41,551 nucleotides of DNA from NCBI GenBank assembly GCA_964468435.1, contig CAYXVE010000048.1:1-41551 (forward strand), given 5' to 3'. Origin of the DNA: JBCCTX01 sp964468435. Lineage in GTDB: Bacteria > Bacteroidota > Bacteroidia > J057. Positions 26,821-35,574 of the stretch are shown here, in pieces; position 1 is the first letter of the stretch; each line of letters begins with the position of its first letter. A program made the translations under genes and the position numbers. A model generated the notes under the pieces. The model ran no database searches. It saw nothing but the letters and a program-made list of their open reading frames with translations, and had not been told where the DNA came from.

Positions 26821-27567
26821 ATGAAAAGACTAAGAAGCATATGGAATCTGGCTATGTTGGGACTTTTAATGTCAGTGAAAATACCGGCTCATACTCAAAC
26901 CCAGACGGATAGTTATCAGTCTGTAATAGATATCGTCGATCCTAATGCGCTGAATCAGGAACTGACATTCAATAATAAATATGCTGAATTTCAAGGTGAT
27001 CCCTACTTACTTAAAATCTGGGGAATGGGAAATGTAAAAACCAATCAGGGTAAACAGATTCAGCAGGTAGATATGAATGTAGATTTATATGCCAACCAGA
27101 TTATCGTACGTATTGATCAAAAAGAATATATCCTCTCACCTGCAGCGCTAATATCTGCCACTATACGTATGGAAAGCGGTGAAGAACTCGAAATACGGCG
27201 TTACCAACTTCCAGGGCAGCCTGAAGAAAAAATTGTTCAAATCTTATATCATGGAAATATTAACCTGATCAGATGGGAGGAAGTGGATGTGAGGAAAATG
27301 GAAAACAATGCTGGAGGATATGGCAGCAGTAGCAGTACTGCAAAGGAAATACAGAAATTTTTCAGGTCTACGCATTATTTTTTAGCAACCCCTGATCATG
27401 AGTTACCTATAGCATTCGACCCTGGTAAGAAAAAGGAAGTGATTGCGGTTATGAATGATCAGGAAGCTCAGCTCAAGACATATATCAAGCAAGAGAAATT
27501 GAAGTTGAAAAAGGATGAAGACCTGGTCCAACTTGTACAATATTATGATACGCTAACTCATCAGTAA
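26821..27567 (+). CDS. Unrecognised secreted protein in the SusCD operon
   Basis: I do not recognise a named domain. The 248 aa product has an N-terminal signal peptide (about 1-25, ending IPAHTQ) and no lipobox. The middle region looks beta-rich (LYANQIIVRIDQKEYILSP, RYQLPGQPEEKIVQILYHG, NLIRWEEVDVRK), followed by a Gly/Ser-rich linker GGYGSSSSTAKE. The C-terminal part goes from FFRSTHYFLATPDHELPIA through a lysine-rich helix to LVQLVQYYDTL, a pattern I have seen in other uncharacterised Bacteroidota envelope proteins. It starts one base after the SusD stop, so it is almost certainly co-translated. It may be an accessory binding or scaffold protein of this nutrient locus. Confidence 0.7.
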   Translation: MKRLRSIWNLAMLGLLMSVKIPAHTQTQTDSYQSVIDIVDPNALNQELTFNNKYAEFQGDPYLLKIWGMGNVKTNQGKQIQQVDMNVDLYANQIIVRIDQKEYILSPAALISATIRMESGEELEIRRYQLPGQPEEKIVQILYHGNINLIRWEEVDVRKMENNAGGYGSSSSTAKEIQKFFRSTHYFLATPDHELPIAFDPGKKKEVIAVMNDQEAQLKTYIKQEKLKLKKDEDLVQLVQYYDTLTHQ

Positions 27568-27577
27568 ATTAATTCCA

Positions 27578-28375
27578 ATGAAAAACTATCATCTGCTTTG
27601 GATAGGATTACTTTTTATTACGCTGATATCCTGCAATGATTTTGATAATACCTTTGATTTTGCTCCCAAGGTTCAATTTTCTGTGTCAGATACGACTGTT
27701 ACAGAAGGGAATATAACGATTCCTATCGTAGTACAGCTAGTAGGTCCACACAATGCTAATCCCATCAACGTAGGATTTGAGACGAGCGGCAATGCTCAGG
27801 AAGGTGTAAATTATCGCTTGAGTGTAGACCGCTCTGTGACTATCTCACCCAATACCAGTGAAGTGACATTCAACCTGGAGCTTTTGGATAATGCAGTATT
27901 TGAGGGAGATACCACTACGCTGGTACTTACGATCACATCTGCTACTGAAGGGATTGGCGTAGGACGAGAGGACGAAGACCGCAAGCAATTCACGATTACT
28001 ATCCTGGAGGATGAATGTCCTATAGACTGGCTTACAGGTACGTTTTCTGTTTCCACGACAGACGTTAATCCCGCTAATTGCGGGACGATCACCAATACGG
28101 TTGCGATTACACAAATCGACGAAAATACCTATGAGATCTCAGATCTCACGGGAGGTGTTTACAAAAACTGCTTCAGCCGTTCGGATAATCCCGGCCAGTT
28201 TACAGTCGATGGAAATACTGTTTTGGTCAAAGACCAACCTGATGTCGTATTTACTGAGCTTGGGCAGGACTTCATCAATGGCGAAGGTGAGCTCAACACC
28301 TGTGCACAGACCTTTACGCTTACCTGGTCCAATGGCTTTGGCGACCGGGGCACAAGTAGGTTTACCCGGCAGTAA
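27578..28375 (+). CDS. Lipoprotein with Calx-beta-like domain
   Basis: A 265 aa lipoprotein with lipobox TLISC (Cys19) after a hydrophobic stretch. The mature part starts with an acidic NDFDNTFDF and a Calx-beta-like domain at about 32-145: VQFSVSDTTVTEGNITIPI, then EGVNYRLSV, VTFNLELLDNAVFEGDTTTL and FTITILEDECP. The C-terminal half (about 150-265) is beta-rich and carries three more cysteines that could form disulfides; I do not recognise it. As the last gene of the SusCD operon, 10 bp behind the previous gene and just before a terminator, it is probably a surface-exposed accessory binding protein. Calx-beta often binds calcium, but this is inference here. Confidence 0.75.
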   Translation: MKNYHLLWIGLLFITLISCNDFDNTFDFAPKVQFSVSDTTVTEGNITIPIVVQLVGPHNANPINVGFETSGNAQEGVNYRLSVDRSVTISPNTSEVTFNLELLDNAVFEGDTTTLVLTITSATEGIGVGREDEDRKQFTITILEDECPIDWLTGTFSVSTTDVNPANCGTITNTVAITQIDENTYEISDLTGGVYKNCFSRSDNPGQFTVDGNTVLVKDQPDVVFTELGQDFINGEGELNTCAQTFTLTWSNGFGDRGTSRFTRQ

Positions 28376-28422
28376 TAAATATTTTGTCTGTACCTCCTGT
28401 CAAGCTGTTTAATAAATACCCC

Positions 28423-28460
28423 CCCGTTGGACCGCAAAAGGATACGGCCCAACGGGTTTT
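28423..28460 (+). terminator. Terminator of the SusCD operon
   Basis: Arms cccgttgg (28423-28430) and ccaacggg (28449-28456) pair perfectly. The stem extends by three more pairs inside one A-C mismatch, around a short A-rich loop, and is followed by tttt. It lies 47 bases after the last stop codon of the operon. Confidence 0.85.
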
Positions 28461-28509
28461 AAATTTACCGCTATTTTGAGTATTTTAGGTATTAAATAAC
28501 ATAACGCTT

Positions 28510-29784
28510 ATGGAAACTTACGCAAGGGTACTAAGCTATGCTATTCCAGGATTTATACTACTGATCATCCTGGAATCTCTCATTGCAAAGAGGAAGGGTA
28601 TGAAGATTAATCGTCCTATGGACGTCATTTCAAGCCTGAGTTCAGGCATGACCAATACCCTGAAGAATATATTGGGTCTTTCGGTAGTTATTATCAGCTA
28701 TGAGTGGATGGTAAGTCATGTTGCGCTGTTTGAAATCCAGTCTACGCTTTGGCTATATGTGATTTGCTTCATCGGGCTGGATTTTGCTGGCTACTGGTCG
28801 CATCGCTTCAACCACGAGATCAACATCTTTTGGAATCGGCATATTGTGCATCACAGTAGTGAAGAGTTTAACTTATCCTGTGCACTGCGCCAGACCATCT
28901 CAGCCATTGTAAGTGTATATTTTTTCCTGTATATACCGCTTGCCATCATCGGTATCCCTGCCAATGTTGTGGCCGTTGTTGCACCCCTCCACCTGTTTGT
29001 GCAATTTTGGTATCATACTCGCCTGATCAACAAAATGGGATTTCTGGAACATATCATTGTTACGCCTTCACATCACCGGGTGCATCATGCTATCAATCCC
29101 GAATATATTGATAAAAACTACTCGGAGATATTTATCATCTGGGATAAGCTGTTTGGTACCTTTCAGCCCGAACTGGAGGCTGTGCCTCCCGTATATGGCA
29201 CGAAGAAGCCCGCTGGGACCTGGAATCCGATCCTGATCAACTTCATGCATGCTTGGCAACTGGCCCAGGATGCCTGGCGCACTCGCAACTGGTGGGATAA
29301 AGTCCGGATCTGGTTTATGCCTACAGGATGGAGGCCGGCTGATGTGAAGAAAAAATATCCTGTATACCTTGTAGACGACGTATACAACCGTCCCAAATAC
29401 GATCCTAAAGTCTCCGTATTCCTTCAGGCCTGGTCCTGGGTACAATTGGCCATCCATAACCTGCTGATGTACTACATCCTCGTAAGTATCGCTGATTTTC
29501 AGTTTGTAGATGTAGTACTGTACTGTGTCTTTCTGATGGTGTCAATTTTTGCCTATACTGCGCTGATGGATAAGCATAAGCTGGCTGTGGGAGCAGAGAT
29601 TGTCAAACTTTTGTTTGGGATCTTTCTGATTTTTCGCATGGATGGATGGTATGCCATCGATAGCTACATCCCTGGAGCCACCCCGCTTGTTGTCGCTTAC
29701 TTAGTTATTTCCACTGGTTTAACCTTGTATTTTTCTTATTTTGAGTTCAGTGAAAAAAAGCGCACAGTTTCTGTCTCTAAATAA
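28510..29784 (+). CDS. Sterol desaturase / fatty acid hydroxylase superfamily protein (AGMO-like)
   Basis: An integral membrane di-iron oxygenase of 424 aa. The histidine clusters that bind the irons are visible: HRFNH (98-102), HIVHHSSE (111-118) and HHRVHHAIN (188-196). Membrane helices lie at about 8-25, 55-70, 80-97, 130-170 and a further C-terminal group at about 310-410. The segments EFNLSCALRQ and DKNYSEIFIIWDKLFGTF resemble alkylglycerol monooxygenase and its bacterial relatives more than plant-type sterol desaturases, suggesting hydroxylation of a lipid or ether lipid. It is the first gene of an operon, followed after 9 bp by a Gfo/Idh/MocA oxidoreductase. The substrate is inferred only from family. 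Confidence 0.88.
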   Translation: METYARVLSYAIPGFILLIILESLIAKRKGMKINRPMDVISSLSSGMTNTLKNILGLSVVIISYEWMVSHVALFEIQSTLWLYVICFIGLDFAGYWSHRFNHEINIFWNRHIVHHSSEEFNLSCALRQTISAIVSVYFFLYIPLAIIGIPANVVAVVAPLHLFVQFWYHTRLINKMGFLEHIIVTPSHHRVHHAINPEYIDKNYSEIFIIWDKLFGTFQPELEAVPPVYGTKKPAGTWNPILINFMHAWQLAQDAWRTRNWWDKVRIWFMPTGWRPADVKKKYPVYLVDDVYNRPKYDPKVSVFLQAWSWVQLAIHNLLMYYILVSIADFQFVDVVLYCVFLMVSIFAYTALMDKHKLAVGAEIVKLLFGIFLIFRMDGWYAIDSYIPGATPLVVAYLVISTGLTLYFSYFEFSEKKRTVSVSK

Positions 29785-29793
29785 AAAAACTAC

Positions 29794-30945
29794 ATGTATC
29801 ACCACATCACCGCTGCAGTTGCCGGTACAGGATTTATCGGTCCGGTACACACAGAAGCCCTCAAAAGACTAGCAGTAAAGGTTAAGGGAATCTTAGGAAG
29901 TAGTAAGGAAAAATCTGAGCATGCGCAGGAAGTTTTAGGACTGGAAAAAGCTTACGAATCTTTTGAAGAAATTCTCGCAGACAAAGAAGTTCAGGTTGTT
30001 CACCTGGCTGTGCCCAATGTATTGCATTTTGAAATGGCAAAGAAGACACTTGAGGCCGGCAAGCATGTGATGTGTGAAAAGCCTTTGGCGATGAGTGCGA
30101 AAGAATCTGCTCAGTTGGTAGAACTCGCCCAGTCAACTGGTTTGGTTGCAGGAGTTTGTTATAATATTCGCTTTTATCCGCTCAACGTCGAAGCCCGCCG
30201 ACGTATCTATTCCGAAAAAATAGGTAGCCTTTTTACAGTCAGGGGCAGCTATGTACAGGACTGGCTCATGTATGAGACCGACTACAACTGGCGTGTACTT
30301 GCCAATCAGGGAGGGCCATTACGAGCAATCGCCGATATTGGAACACACTGGATGGACCTACTCACCTCTATCACGGGATTGGAAATAGCATCGGTTTTTG
30401 CAGACCTGCATACGGTACACCCTGTCCGGAAACGCCCCCGTGATGAAGTACAGACTTTTTCAGGTAAAACACTATCCGAAGATAAACTTGAGCCTATCGA
30501 CATTGATACAGAAGATGGAGGGAGTATTTTATTTCGATTTAAGAATGGGATCAAAGGCTCATTATGGGTATCCCAGGTTACTGCCGGAAGGAAAAACTGT
30601 CTGCAATACGAGATCGCTGGATCTAAGGGATCTCTGGCATGGAATAGCGAGCGCCCCAACGAACTATTTATTGGGCACCGCGATCAACCCAGTGAAATCT
30701 TGCTGAAAGACCCTGGTTTGGTAGACGCTCAGGCTGCGCATTTTATTAATTATCCCGGCGGACATAATGAGGGTTTCCCGGATTCCTTTAAACAATGTTT
30801 CCGGGCATTTTATGATGCTATTATTCACAAAACCCCTGCAGAACAAGCGATGTATCCCACTTTTGCTGAAGGGCACAAGGAAGTTCAACTCTGTGAAGCG
30901 ATCCTACAAAGCCATCGCGAATCGCGGTGGCATCACCTAACATAA
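29794..30945 (+). CDS. Gfo/Idh/MocA family oxidoreductase
   Basis: A 383 aa NAD(P)-dependent dehydrogenase likely acting on a sugar or cyclitol. The Rossmann motif is AGTGFIGPVHTEAL (residues 10-23), and the family signature EKPLAMSA has catalytic Lys96. The C-terminal alpha/beta domain contains DIGTHWMDLLTSITG, with the Asp-x-x-x-His motif, and NGIKGSLWVSQVTAG. No signal peptide is seen, so it is cytoplasmic. It lies 9 bp after the desaturase-like gene and 11 bp before deoC. The operon pairing with an aldolase suggests breakdown of a sugar or sugar-like compound. Specificity cannot be read from sequence. Confidence 0.92.
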   Translation: MYHHITAAVAGTGFIGPVHTEALKRLAVKVKGILGSSKEKSEHAQEVLGLEKAYESFEEILADKEVQVVHLAVPNVLHFEMAKKTLEAGKHVMCEKPLAMSAKESAQLVELAQSTGLVAGVCYNIRFYPLNVEARRRIYSEKIGSLFTVRGSYVQDWLMYETDYNWRVLANQGGPLRAIADIGTHWMDLLTSITGLEIASVFADLHTVHPVRKRPRDEVQTFSGKTLSEDKLEPIDIDTEDGGSILFRFKNGIKGSLWVSQVTAGRKNCLQYEIAGSKGSLAWNSERPNELFIGHRDQPSEILLKDPGLVDAQAAHFINYPGGHNEGFPDSFKQCFRAFYDAIIHKTPAEQAMYPTFAEGHKEVQLCEAILQSHRESRWHHLT

Positions 30946-30956
30946 ACCTATGAATC

Positions 30957-31712
30957 ATGGACATGATTAAAGAAATTGCCAAAATGATCGATCACTCACT
31001 GCTTCATCCCACTATGACAGATAAGGATCTCAAAGCAGGCTGCGAGCTGGCCCATCAGTACGATGTAGCTTCCGTATGTATCAAACCTTACGCAGTATCA
31101 CAGGCCGTGGAGTGGCTTAAAGGTTCAGATGTGATGGTAGGAACTGTTATCGGATTTCCCCAGGGGAACAGCACGATCACGATCAAAGTAGCTGAGACCG
31201 AGCAGGCTTGTAAAGATGGTGCTGTAGAAATAGATATGGTCGTCAATATTGGACGGGTACTAGGCGAAGACTGGGACTACATACAGCAGGAAATTGCTGC
31301 AGTATTAAACATGACCCATCAGCACGATGCAGTCCTAAAAGTAATCTTTGAAAATGATTTCTTGCCTGAAGATAAATTCAAAATTCGCCTGTGTGAGATA
31401 TGTAGCGAGCTGAGGGTTGGATTTGTAAAGACCTCCACAGGATATGGGATGGTCAAAGGCCCCGATGGGAAATATGGCTACAAAGGCGCGACAGAACACG
31501 ACCTCAAGCTCATGCGCAAGCATAGCATCCCAGAAGTACAGGTAAAAGCCGCAGGTGGGGTCCGTACCCTTGAAGACGCACTAAAAGTGCGTGATCTAGG
31601 TGTAACAAGAATAGGCGCATCCGCAACACGGGCCATCATGGATGCAGCAATTGAAAAATATGGAGGTATCAGACCTGAGATCAACACATTTAGGCAGACA
31701 GAAGGATATTAA
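30957..31712 (+). CDS. deoC: Deoxyribose-phosphate aldolase
   Basis: It cleaves 2-deoxyribose 5-phosphate to glyceraldehyde 3-phosphate and acetaldehyde through a Schiff base. The catalytic set is visible: Lys158 in GFVKTSTGY forms the Schiff base, Lys197 in VQVKAAGGVRT is the second active-site lysine, and Asp93 in VEIDMVVNIG assists proton transfer. The 251 aa length is close to the E. coli enzyme. The insertion YGMVKGPDGKYGYKGAT after the Schiff-base strand is longer than in many homologues. It is the last gene of the desaturase-dehydrogenase-aldolase operon rather than being next to nucleoside genes, so its physiological substrate may differ from deoxyribose phosphate. In-frame ATG at 30963 is an alternative start. 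Confidence 0.92.
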   Translation: MDMIKEIAKMIDHSLLHPTMTDKDLKAGCELAHQYDVASVCIKPYAVSQAVEWLKGSDVMVGTVIGFPQGNSTITIKVAETEQACKDGAVEIDMVVNIGRVLGEDWDYIQQEIAAVLNMTHQHDAVLKVIFENDFLPEDKFKIRLCEICSELRVGFVKTSTGYGMVKGPDGKYGYKGATEHDLKLMRKHSIPEVQVKAAGGVRTLEDALKVRDLGVTRIGASATRAIMDAAIEKYGGIRPEINTFRQTEGY

Positions 31713-31739
31713 ATTAAGGAAGCTTGTCTCCTATTGGGC

Positions 31740-31853
31740 ATGGCTAATTCTGGGGCTTATATTGCGCTGGGACATAGCCCGGATCTACATGAACTGATAG
31801 GTTATCTGAAGGTCTGGTATCAGGAGTTGCAGGCTCCATTAAGAAAAGCATGA
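31740..31853 (+). other. Short unrecognised ORF after deoC (37 codons)
   Basis: An ATG-started frame encodes MANSGAYIALGHSPDLHE and then a helix-like LIGYLKVWYQELQAPLRKA before TGA. It starts 27 bases after deoC, and the same frame is open back to the deoC stop. It resembles no family I can name. It may be a microprotein, the tail of a decayed gene, or chance; the region is otherwise the convergent spacer before the minus-strand transglycosylase gene. Confidence 0.2.
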
Positions 31854-31867
31854 CTTATCGTTAGCAT

Positions 31868-33691
31868 TCACTTGTCTTTCTCCACTCCTCTGACTACCTC
31901 TTCATTAGCCATAATCCTGAGTACCTGACCGATATAGAGATCGGTAGTATCCATCTGATTGATACGCTTGATGATATCTACTTTGGTTCTGTAGCGTTTG
32001 GATATGCTCCAAAGGGTTTCTCCCTGTAAAACAGTATGCTCAATCCAGCGCGAGGTAAATTCTTGTATTGGAGGACGACTGGGTTTGGGCATCTCATGGA
32101 TCACTTCCTCTTCCTGCTGAAATCCGGTATAAGAGGATTCTTCCTGAGCAACCGTATAAACATTGGCTGTATCCTTTTGGGGGTACGTGGCAGATTCTGT
32201 ATATGGCGTTTCTTCAGCAACCATTTCAGATTCTTCTTCTTGCGGAGTAATTCTGAGGATAATGAGCTTCTCCCCTTTGGGCTTTTTCTTTTGCAGATAG
32301 AGTTTCTGACCGATATAGATCGTCATATCATCTTTATCCATCCGGTTTTTCCGGAGTATTTTCCCTACAGATACATCGTGTTTGCGGGCAATATTAGGGA
32401 GGGTCTCTCCTTTTTCTACGACGTGAAATTGGGCATTACTCAACGGCCCCAGATAAATAACCTGTGGAGGATCGAGCTGGCTTGTATGTTCTAGTCGGTT
32501 CCATTTCAAGAGTTTATCTGAGAAGATCAGATGCTGACCGCTGAAGCGTTCGAAGGAATTGATACCATCATACACCGTATACACGGATTGATGGTGAAGA
32601 TCATCTTCGATATTAAATATGGCATAAGCCTCACGAGGCAGTTGGGTAACTGGCTGTGCGACAAAGCTTGCACCGGGGTATTTTTCTGATGTTTGACTCT
32701 TGGCCGGTGGGGTAAGCTGTATTTCTTCATGTTGACTCTGAGAGGCCTGAGGAAGTGTAGAAGTGTCAGGCTCAGGCTGCCCGGACAGTACATTGAGATC
32801 ACTACTGGGTAGAAGTTGAGCTTCAGCAGAAGTCATTGCGATCTTCAACTGTTTACCCGGATCTTCGACATGTCCAAGATACTGTGCTACAGGCACTGGG
32901 ATATAATATGTAAAATCCCTTCCATCAGGAATACGCCTTGTATCGTTGATCCACTTATTGTATTCAAAAAAGCTATCTTCAGACAAGTTGTGCGCTTCGA
33001 TGACCTCCCGCCATGTACGATGGCCATTAGTAGCGAAGGGCATCAGGTAGTAATTGACGTTGACGTCCTCTTCCAATGCAGGCTGGTAGGCGATCTTATG
33101 AGCAATAGCCTTCAGTGCGTACCAGTGAAAATCGTCATTTATGGTCATTTTCTTACGTCCATAGTAGGCTGGATCGGTAAAAGGTACTGCACCAGTGGGG
33201 CCTTCATAATAGCTGATGATCGCATATAGCCAGTTGTTGAAATCACCATTGGCACGAGCAAAATATTTGGCTGAGCCAATAGAAGCGCGGTAGATATGTT
33301 TGCGTTCGTCTACATATCTATCCACGATTAACCCTGTCTCTTTGGCAGAACCTTCCTTGAATTGCCAGAAGCCTACGGCATTGGACATCGATACTGCGTT
33401 GGGTTTTAGAGCACTTTCCTGGATACTGAGATACTTGAGATCTGGAGGCACCCTTACATCTCTGAATGCTTCTTCGATATAGGGAAAATACATCTTTGCC
33501 CGTGCGACCATTCTCTTCAGGTACACAGGATTCTCATAAATCTTATTCACATGAGACTGAATACGCTCTCTGGCACCTCTTGACAGGGTTACCTCGATGC
33601 CACAAAACATAAAAGTACTGGGAACCCGGGGTTGTGCTGAGAGTTGGCTGGCCAGCACACATAACATGAATCCAAGAAATAATTTACGCAT
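31868..33691 (-). CDS. MltD-like lytic transglycosylase with two LysM domains
   Basis: A periplasmic or envelope peptidoglycan-cleaving enzyme of 607 aa. Order: signal peptide (1-19, LCVLASQLSAQ); SLT domain about 75-225, with catalytic Glu92 in YLSIQESALKPNAVS, the FWQFKEGSAKETGL segment and AIISYYEGPTGAV; a long linker rich in Gln, Ser and Pro; LysM 1 at about 420-470 (FHVVEKGETLPNIARKHDV); another low-complexity acidic linker; LysM 2 at about 550-600 (HTVLQGETLWSISKRYRTK). LysM repeats bind glycan chains. It is the third gene of an M16 peptidase / O-methyltransferase operon and begins 4 bp after the methyltransferase stop. Confidence 0.93.
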   Translation of the reverse strand: MRKLFLGFMLCVLASQLSAQPRVPSTFMFCGIEVTLSRGARERIQSHVNKIYENPVYLKRMVARAKMYFPYIEEAFRDVRVPPDLKYLSIQESALKPNAVSMSNAVGFWQFKEGSAKETGLIVDRYVDERKHIYRASIGSAKYFARANGDFNNWLYAIISYYEGPTGAVPFTDPAYYGRKKMTINDDFHWYALKAIAHKIAYQPALEEDVNVNYYLMPFATNGHRTWREVIEAHNLSEDSFFEYNKWINDTRRIPDGRDFTYYIPVPVAQYLGHVEDPGKQLKIAMTSAEAQLLPSSDLNVLSGQPEPDTSTLPQASQSQHEEIQLTPPAKSQTSEKYPGASFVAQPVTQLPREAYAIFNIEDDLHHQSVYTVYDGINSFERFSGQHLIFSDKLLKWNRLEHTSQLDPPQVIYLGPLSNAQFHVVEKGETLPNIARKHDVSVGKILRKNRMDKDDMTIYIGQKLYLQKKKPKGEKLIILRITPQEEESEMVAEETPYTESATYPQKDTANVYTVAQEESSYTGFQQEEEVIHEMPKPSRPPIQEFTSRWIEHTVLQGETLWSISKRYRTKVDIIKRINQMDTTDLYIGQVLRIMANEEVVRGVEKDK

Positions 33692-33695
33692 AATT

Positions 33696-34337
33696 TTAAC
33701 CCTTTTTACGAATCACCATCAAACCGTCTCGAACAGGCAGTAGTACTTTCTCTACACGATTGTCCTTAGATACAAAATCATTGAAGTTACGCAATCCTAC
33801 AGTTTCTTTGTCCTGGTATTCCTCACTCATCACTTTTCCATACCACAATACATTATCAGCAAGGATGATACCATTTGCTTCGACACGGGGCAAAATTTGA
33901 TTATAGTAAGTTACGTAATTTTGTTTGTCCGCATCAATGAAAACCATGTCAAAAGTGCCTTTAATCTTAGGCAAGATTTCCAGGGCCTTTCCAAAGTATA
34001 AGTCTACCTTATCCTTGATACCCGCTCTTTCCAGGGCAGGTTCAATAATATAGGCCAACTCTGGGTCAAGCTCTATAGTGGAGATTTTGCCTCCGGGAGC
34101 GAGTCCCTCTGCCATACAGATACAACTATAGCCCGTAAACGTACCTATCTCCAGAATGTGGCCTGGACCCTTGATGTGTGAGACCAGTGATAGCAAACGT
34201 CCTTGATAGGGGCCTGACAGCATACGGGGATAGAGCGTCTTGAGATGTGTTTCGCGTCTCAGTTGATACAACAATTCCGGCTCATCAGTGGTGATTCCCT
34301 CCGAATATTCGATGATCTGATCTGAAAGCGAAACCAT
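33696..34337 (-). CDS. Class I SAM-dependent O-methyltransferase (COMT/caffeoyl-CoA type)
   Basis: A cytoplasmic methyltransferase of 213 aa. SAM-binding motif I is HILEIGTFTGYSCICMAEGL (about 60-79), followed by the acidic TIELDPE. The metal-binding and catalytic segment is DMVFIDADKQNYVTYYNQIL (about 129-148), and GIILADNVLWYGKV follows with the second Asp-Asn pair. This pattern is characteristic of the divalent-cation-dependent O-methyltransferase family acting on catechol-like or similar acceptors; the true substrate is unknown. It lies 4 bp downstream of the M16 peptidase gene and 4 bp upstream of the transglycosylase gene, so the three are likely one transcript. Confidence 0.93.
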   Translation of the reverse strand: MVSLSDQIIEYSEGITTDEPELLYQLRRETHLKTLYPRMLSGPYQGRLLSLVSHIKGPGHILEIGTFTGYSCICMAEGLAPGGKISTIELDPELAYIIEPALERAGIKDKVDLYFGKALEILPKIKGTFDMVFIDADKQNYVTYYNQILPRVEANGIILADNVLWYGKVMSEEYQDKETVGLRNFNDFVSKDNRVEKVLLPVRDGLMVIRKKG

Positions 34338-34341
34338 ATGT

Positions 34342-35574
34342 CTACACCGCTTTTTGGTACGTGATCTGTGTCAAGCCAGGCGTTTCCCATGCTTGCTGTG
34401 CTGCCTCCAATATTTCTGAAGATGCAATCTGATTAATATTGTCTATCACCTCAGCAAAGGAAATGATCCGCCCGTGATCGAGCAAATCCTTGGCCATGGT
34501 AAGCATCTGAGTAAGCAGATTTTCATGACTCAAGGTCAATTGACCTGTCATCTGCCGCTTGGCCTGACTTAATCTCACCGGATCAAATGCTTCCCTGGCT
34601 AGTTCATTCAGTTCCTTGAATACCAGCTCTCTGATCTGATTCAGATTACCAGGCTCACAGGCATAATAGATTCCCCAAATGCCGCTATCCTGAAAGGGAT
34701 TGTAAAAGGAACTGATATTGTAGGTCAACCCATACTGTTCGCGTATATTGAGATTCAGGATGGAATTCATAGCAGGACCTCCCAAAAAATTGTTGAGCAA
34801 TTGAAAAGGGAGGTAGCTTTTACTGTGAATTCCAAAAGCTCTGCCACCCAGAATTTCATGTGCCTGATGTGTAGGAATTTCAATCTGTTCCCATGCTGTA
34901 TTGAATCCATTAGGGCTGGTGCGTTGAGGATTTCCTGTAGGTATTTCCAGCGGTTTGATGTATTTATCAATCACCCAATCTACCTCTGACCGGCTGACAT
35001 TTCCCACAATAGAAAAAACTACGTTTTCCCGTGTGTACTGATTTCGAATATGACGTACAACTTTGGGTTGGGTAAATCTCCGGATACTATCTTTGGTACC
35101 CAATATGGGCTCACCCAACCCATGACCGGGAAATACTAGTTCGTCGAAGTCTTCAAAAATAGCTTCATCCGGTGTATCGCGGTACATATCGATCTCTTCA
35201 GATATTACTCCCTGTTCCTTTTCGATCTCTTCCAGCGGGAAAGTAGAGAAAAAGGTGATATCGGTGAGAAGATCCGTTGCGCGTTCAAAAAATTCTGCAC
35301 TCAAAGAAGCAAAGAGGCAGGTTTTTTCTTTGGTCGTGTAAGCATTGAGATCGCCTCCGAGTGAATCAAGATAGTTGAGGATATCGTAATAAGTTCTGCG
35401 ATAAGTTCCTTTGAACACCATGTGCTCAATAAAGTGAGCCATCCCGGTTTCCTCTCCCTGATCGTCTCTTCCCCCTGTATTGATCACATACCCACAATGT
35501 ACGGTCCGGGTGTATGGGATATACTTGTAAATAACTCGCAGACCGTTTGCTAATTCTATAATATTCGCTTCCAT
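34342..35574 (-). CDS. M16 family zinc metallopeptidase (processing-peptidase-like)
   Basis: A 410 aa single-chain M16 peptidase related to mitochondrial processing peptidase. The inverted zinc motif HxxEH is HFIEH (His47, Glu50, His51) in GMAHFIEHMVFKGT, and the third ligand is Glu127 in VISEEIDMYRD, 76 residues later as expected. The C-terminal half has the R/Y-type segment REQYGLTYNISSFYNPFQDSG. No signal peptide is visible, so it is probably cytoplasmic. It is catalytically complete, unlike inactive M16 partners. It is the first gene of the three-gene operon. AAGGAG abuts the ATG with no spacer, so it is unlikely to act as a Shine-Dalgarno site. Confidence 0.94.
   Translation of the reverse strand: MEANIIELANGLRVIYKYIPYTRTVHCGYVINTGGRDDQGEETGMAHFIEHMVFKGTYRRTYYDILNYLDSLGGDLNAYTTKEKTCLFASLSAEFFERATDLLTDITFFSTFPLEEIEKEQGVISEEIDMYRDTPDEAIFEDFDELVFPGHGLGEPILGTKDSIRRFTQPKVVRHIRNQYTRENVVFSIVGNVSRSEVDWVIDKYIKPLEIPTGNPQRTSPNGFNTAWEQIEIPTHQAHEILGGRAFGIHSKSYLPFQLLNNFLGGPAMNSILNLNIREQYGLTYNISSFYNPFQDSGIWGIYYACEPGNLNQIRELVFKELNELAREAFDPVRLSQAKRQMTGQLTLSHENLLTQMLTMAKDLLDHGRIISFAEVIDNINQIASSEILEAAQQAWETPGLTQITYQKAV

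Noticed and set aside
34797..34989. Small frames on both strands within the M16 peptidase gene
   Set aside because: They are alternative frames inside a gene with a complete zinc motif.
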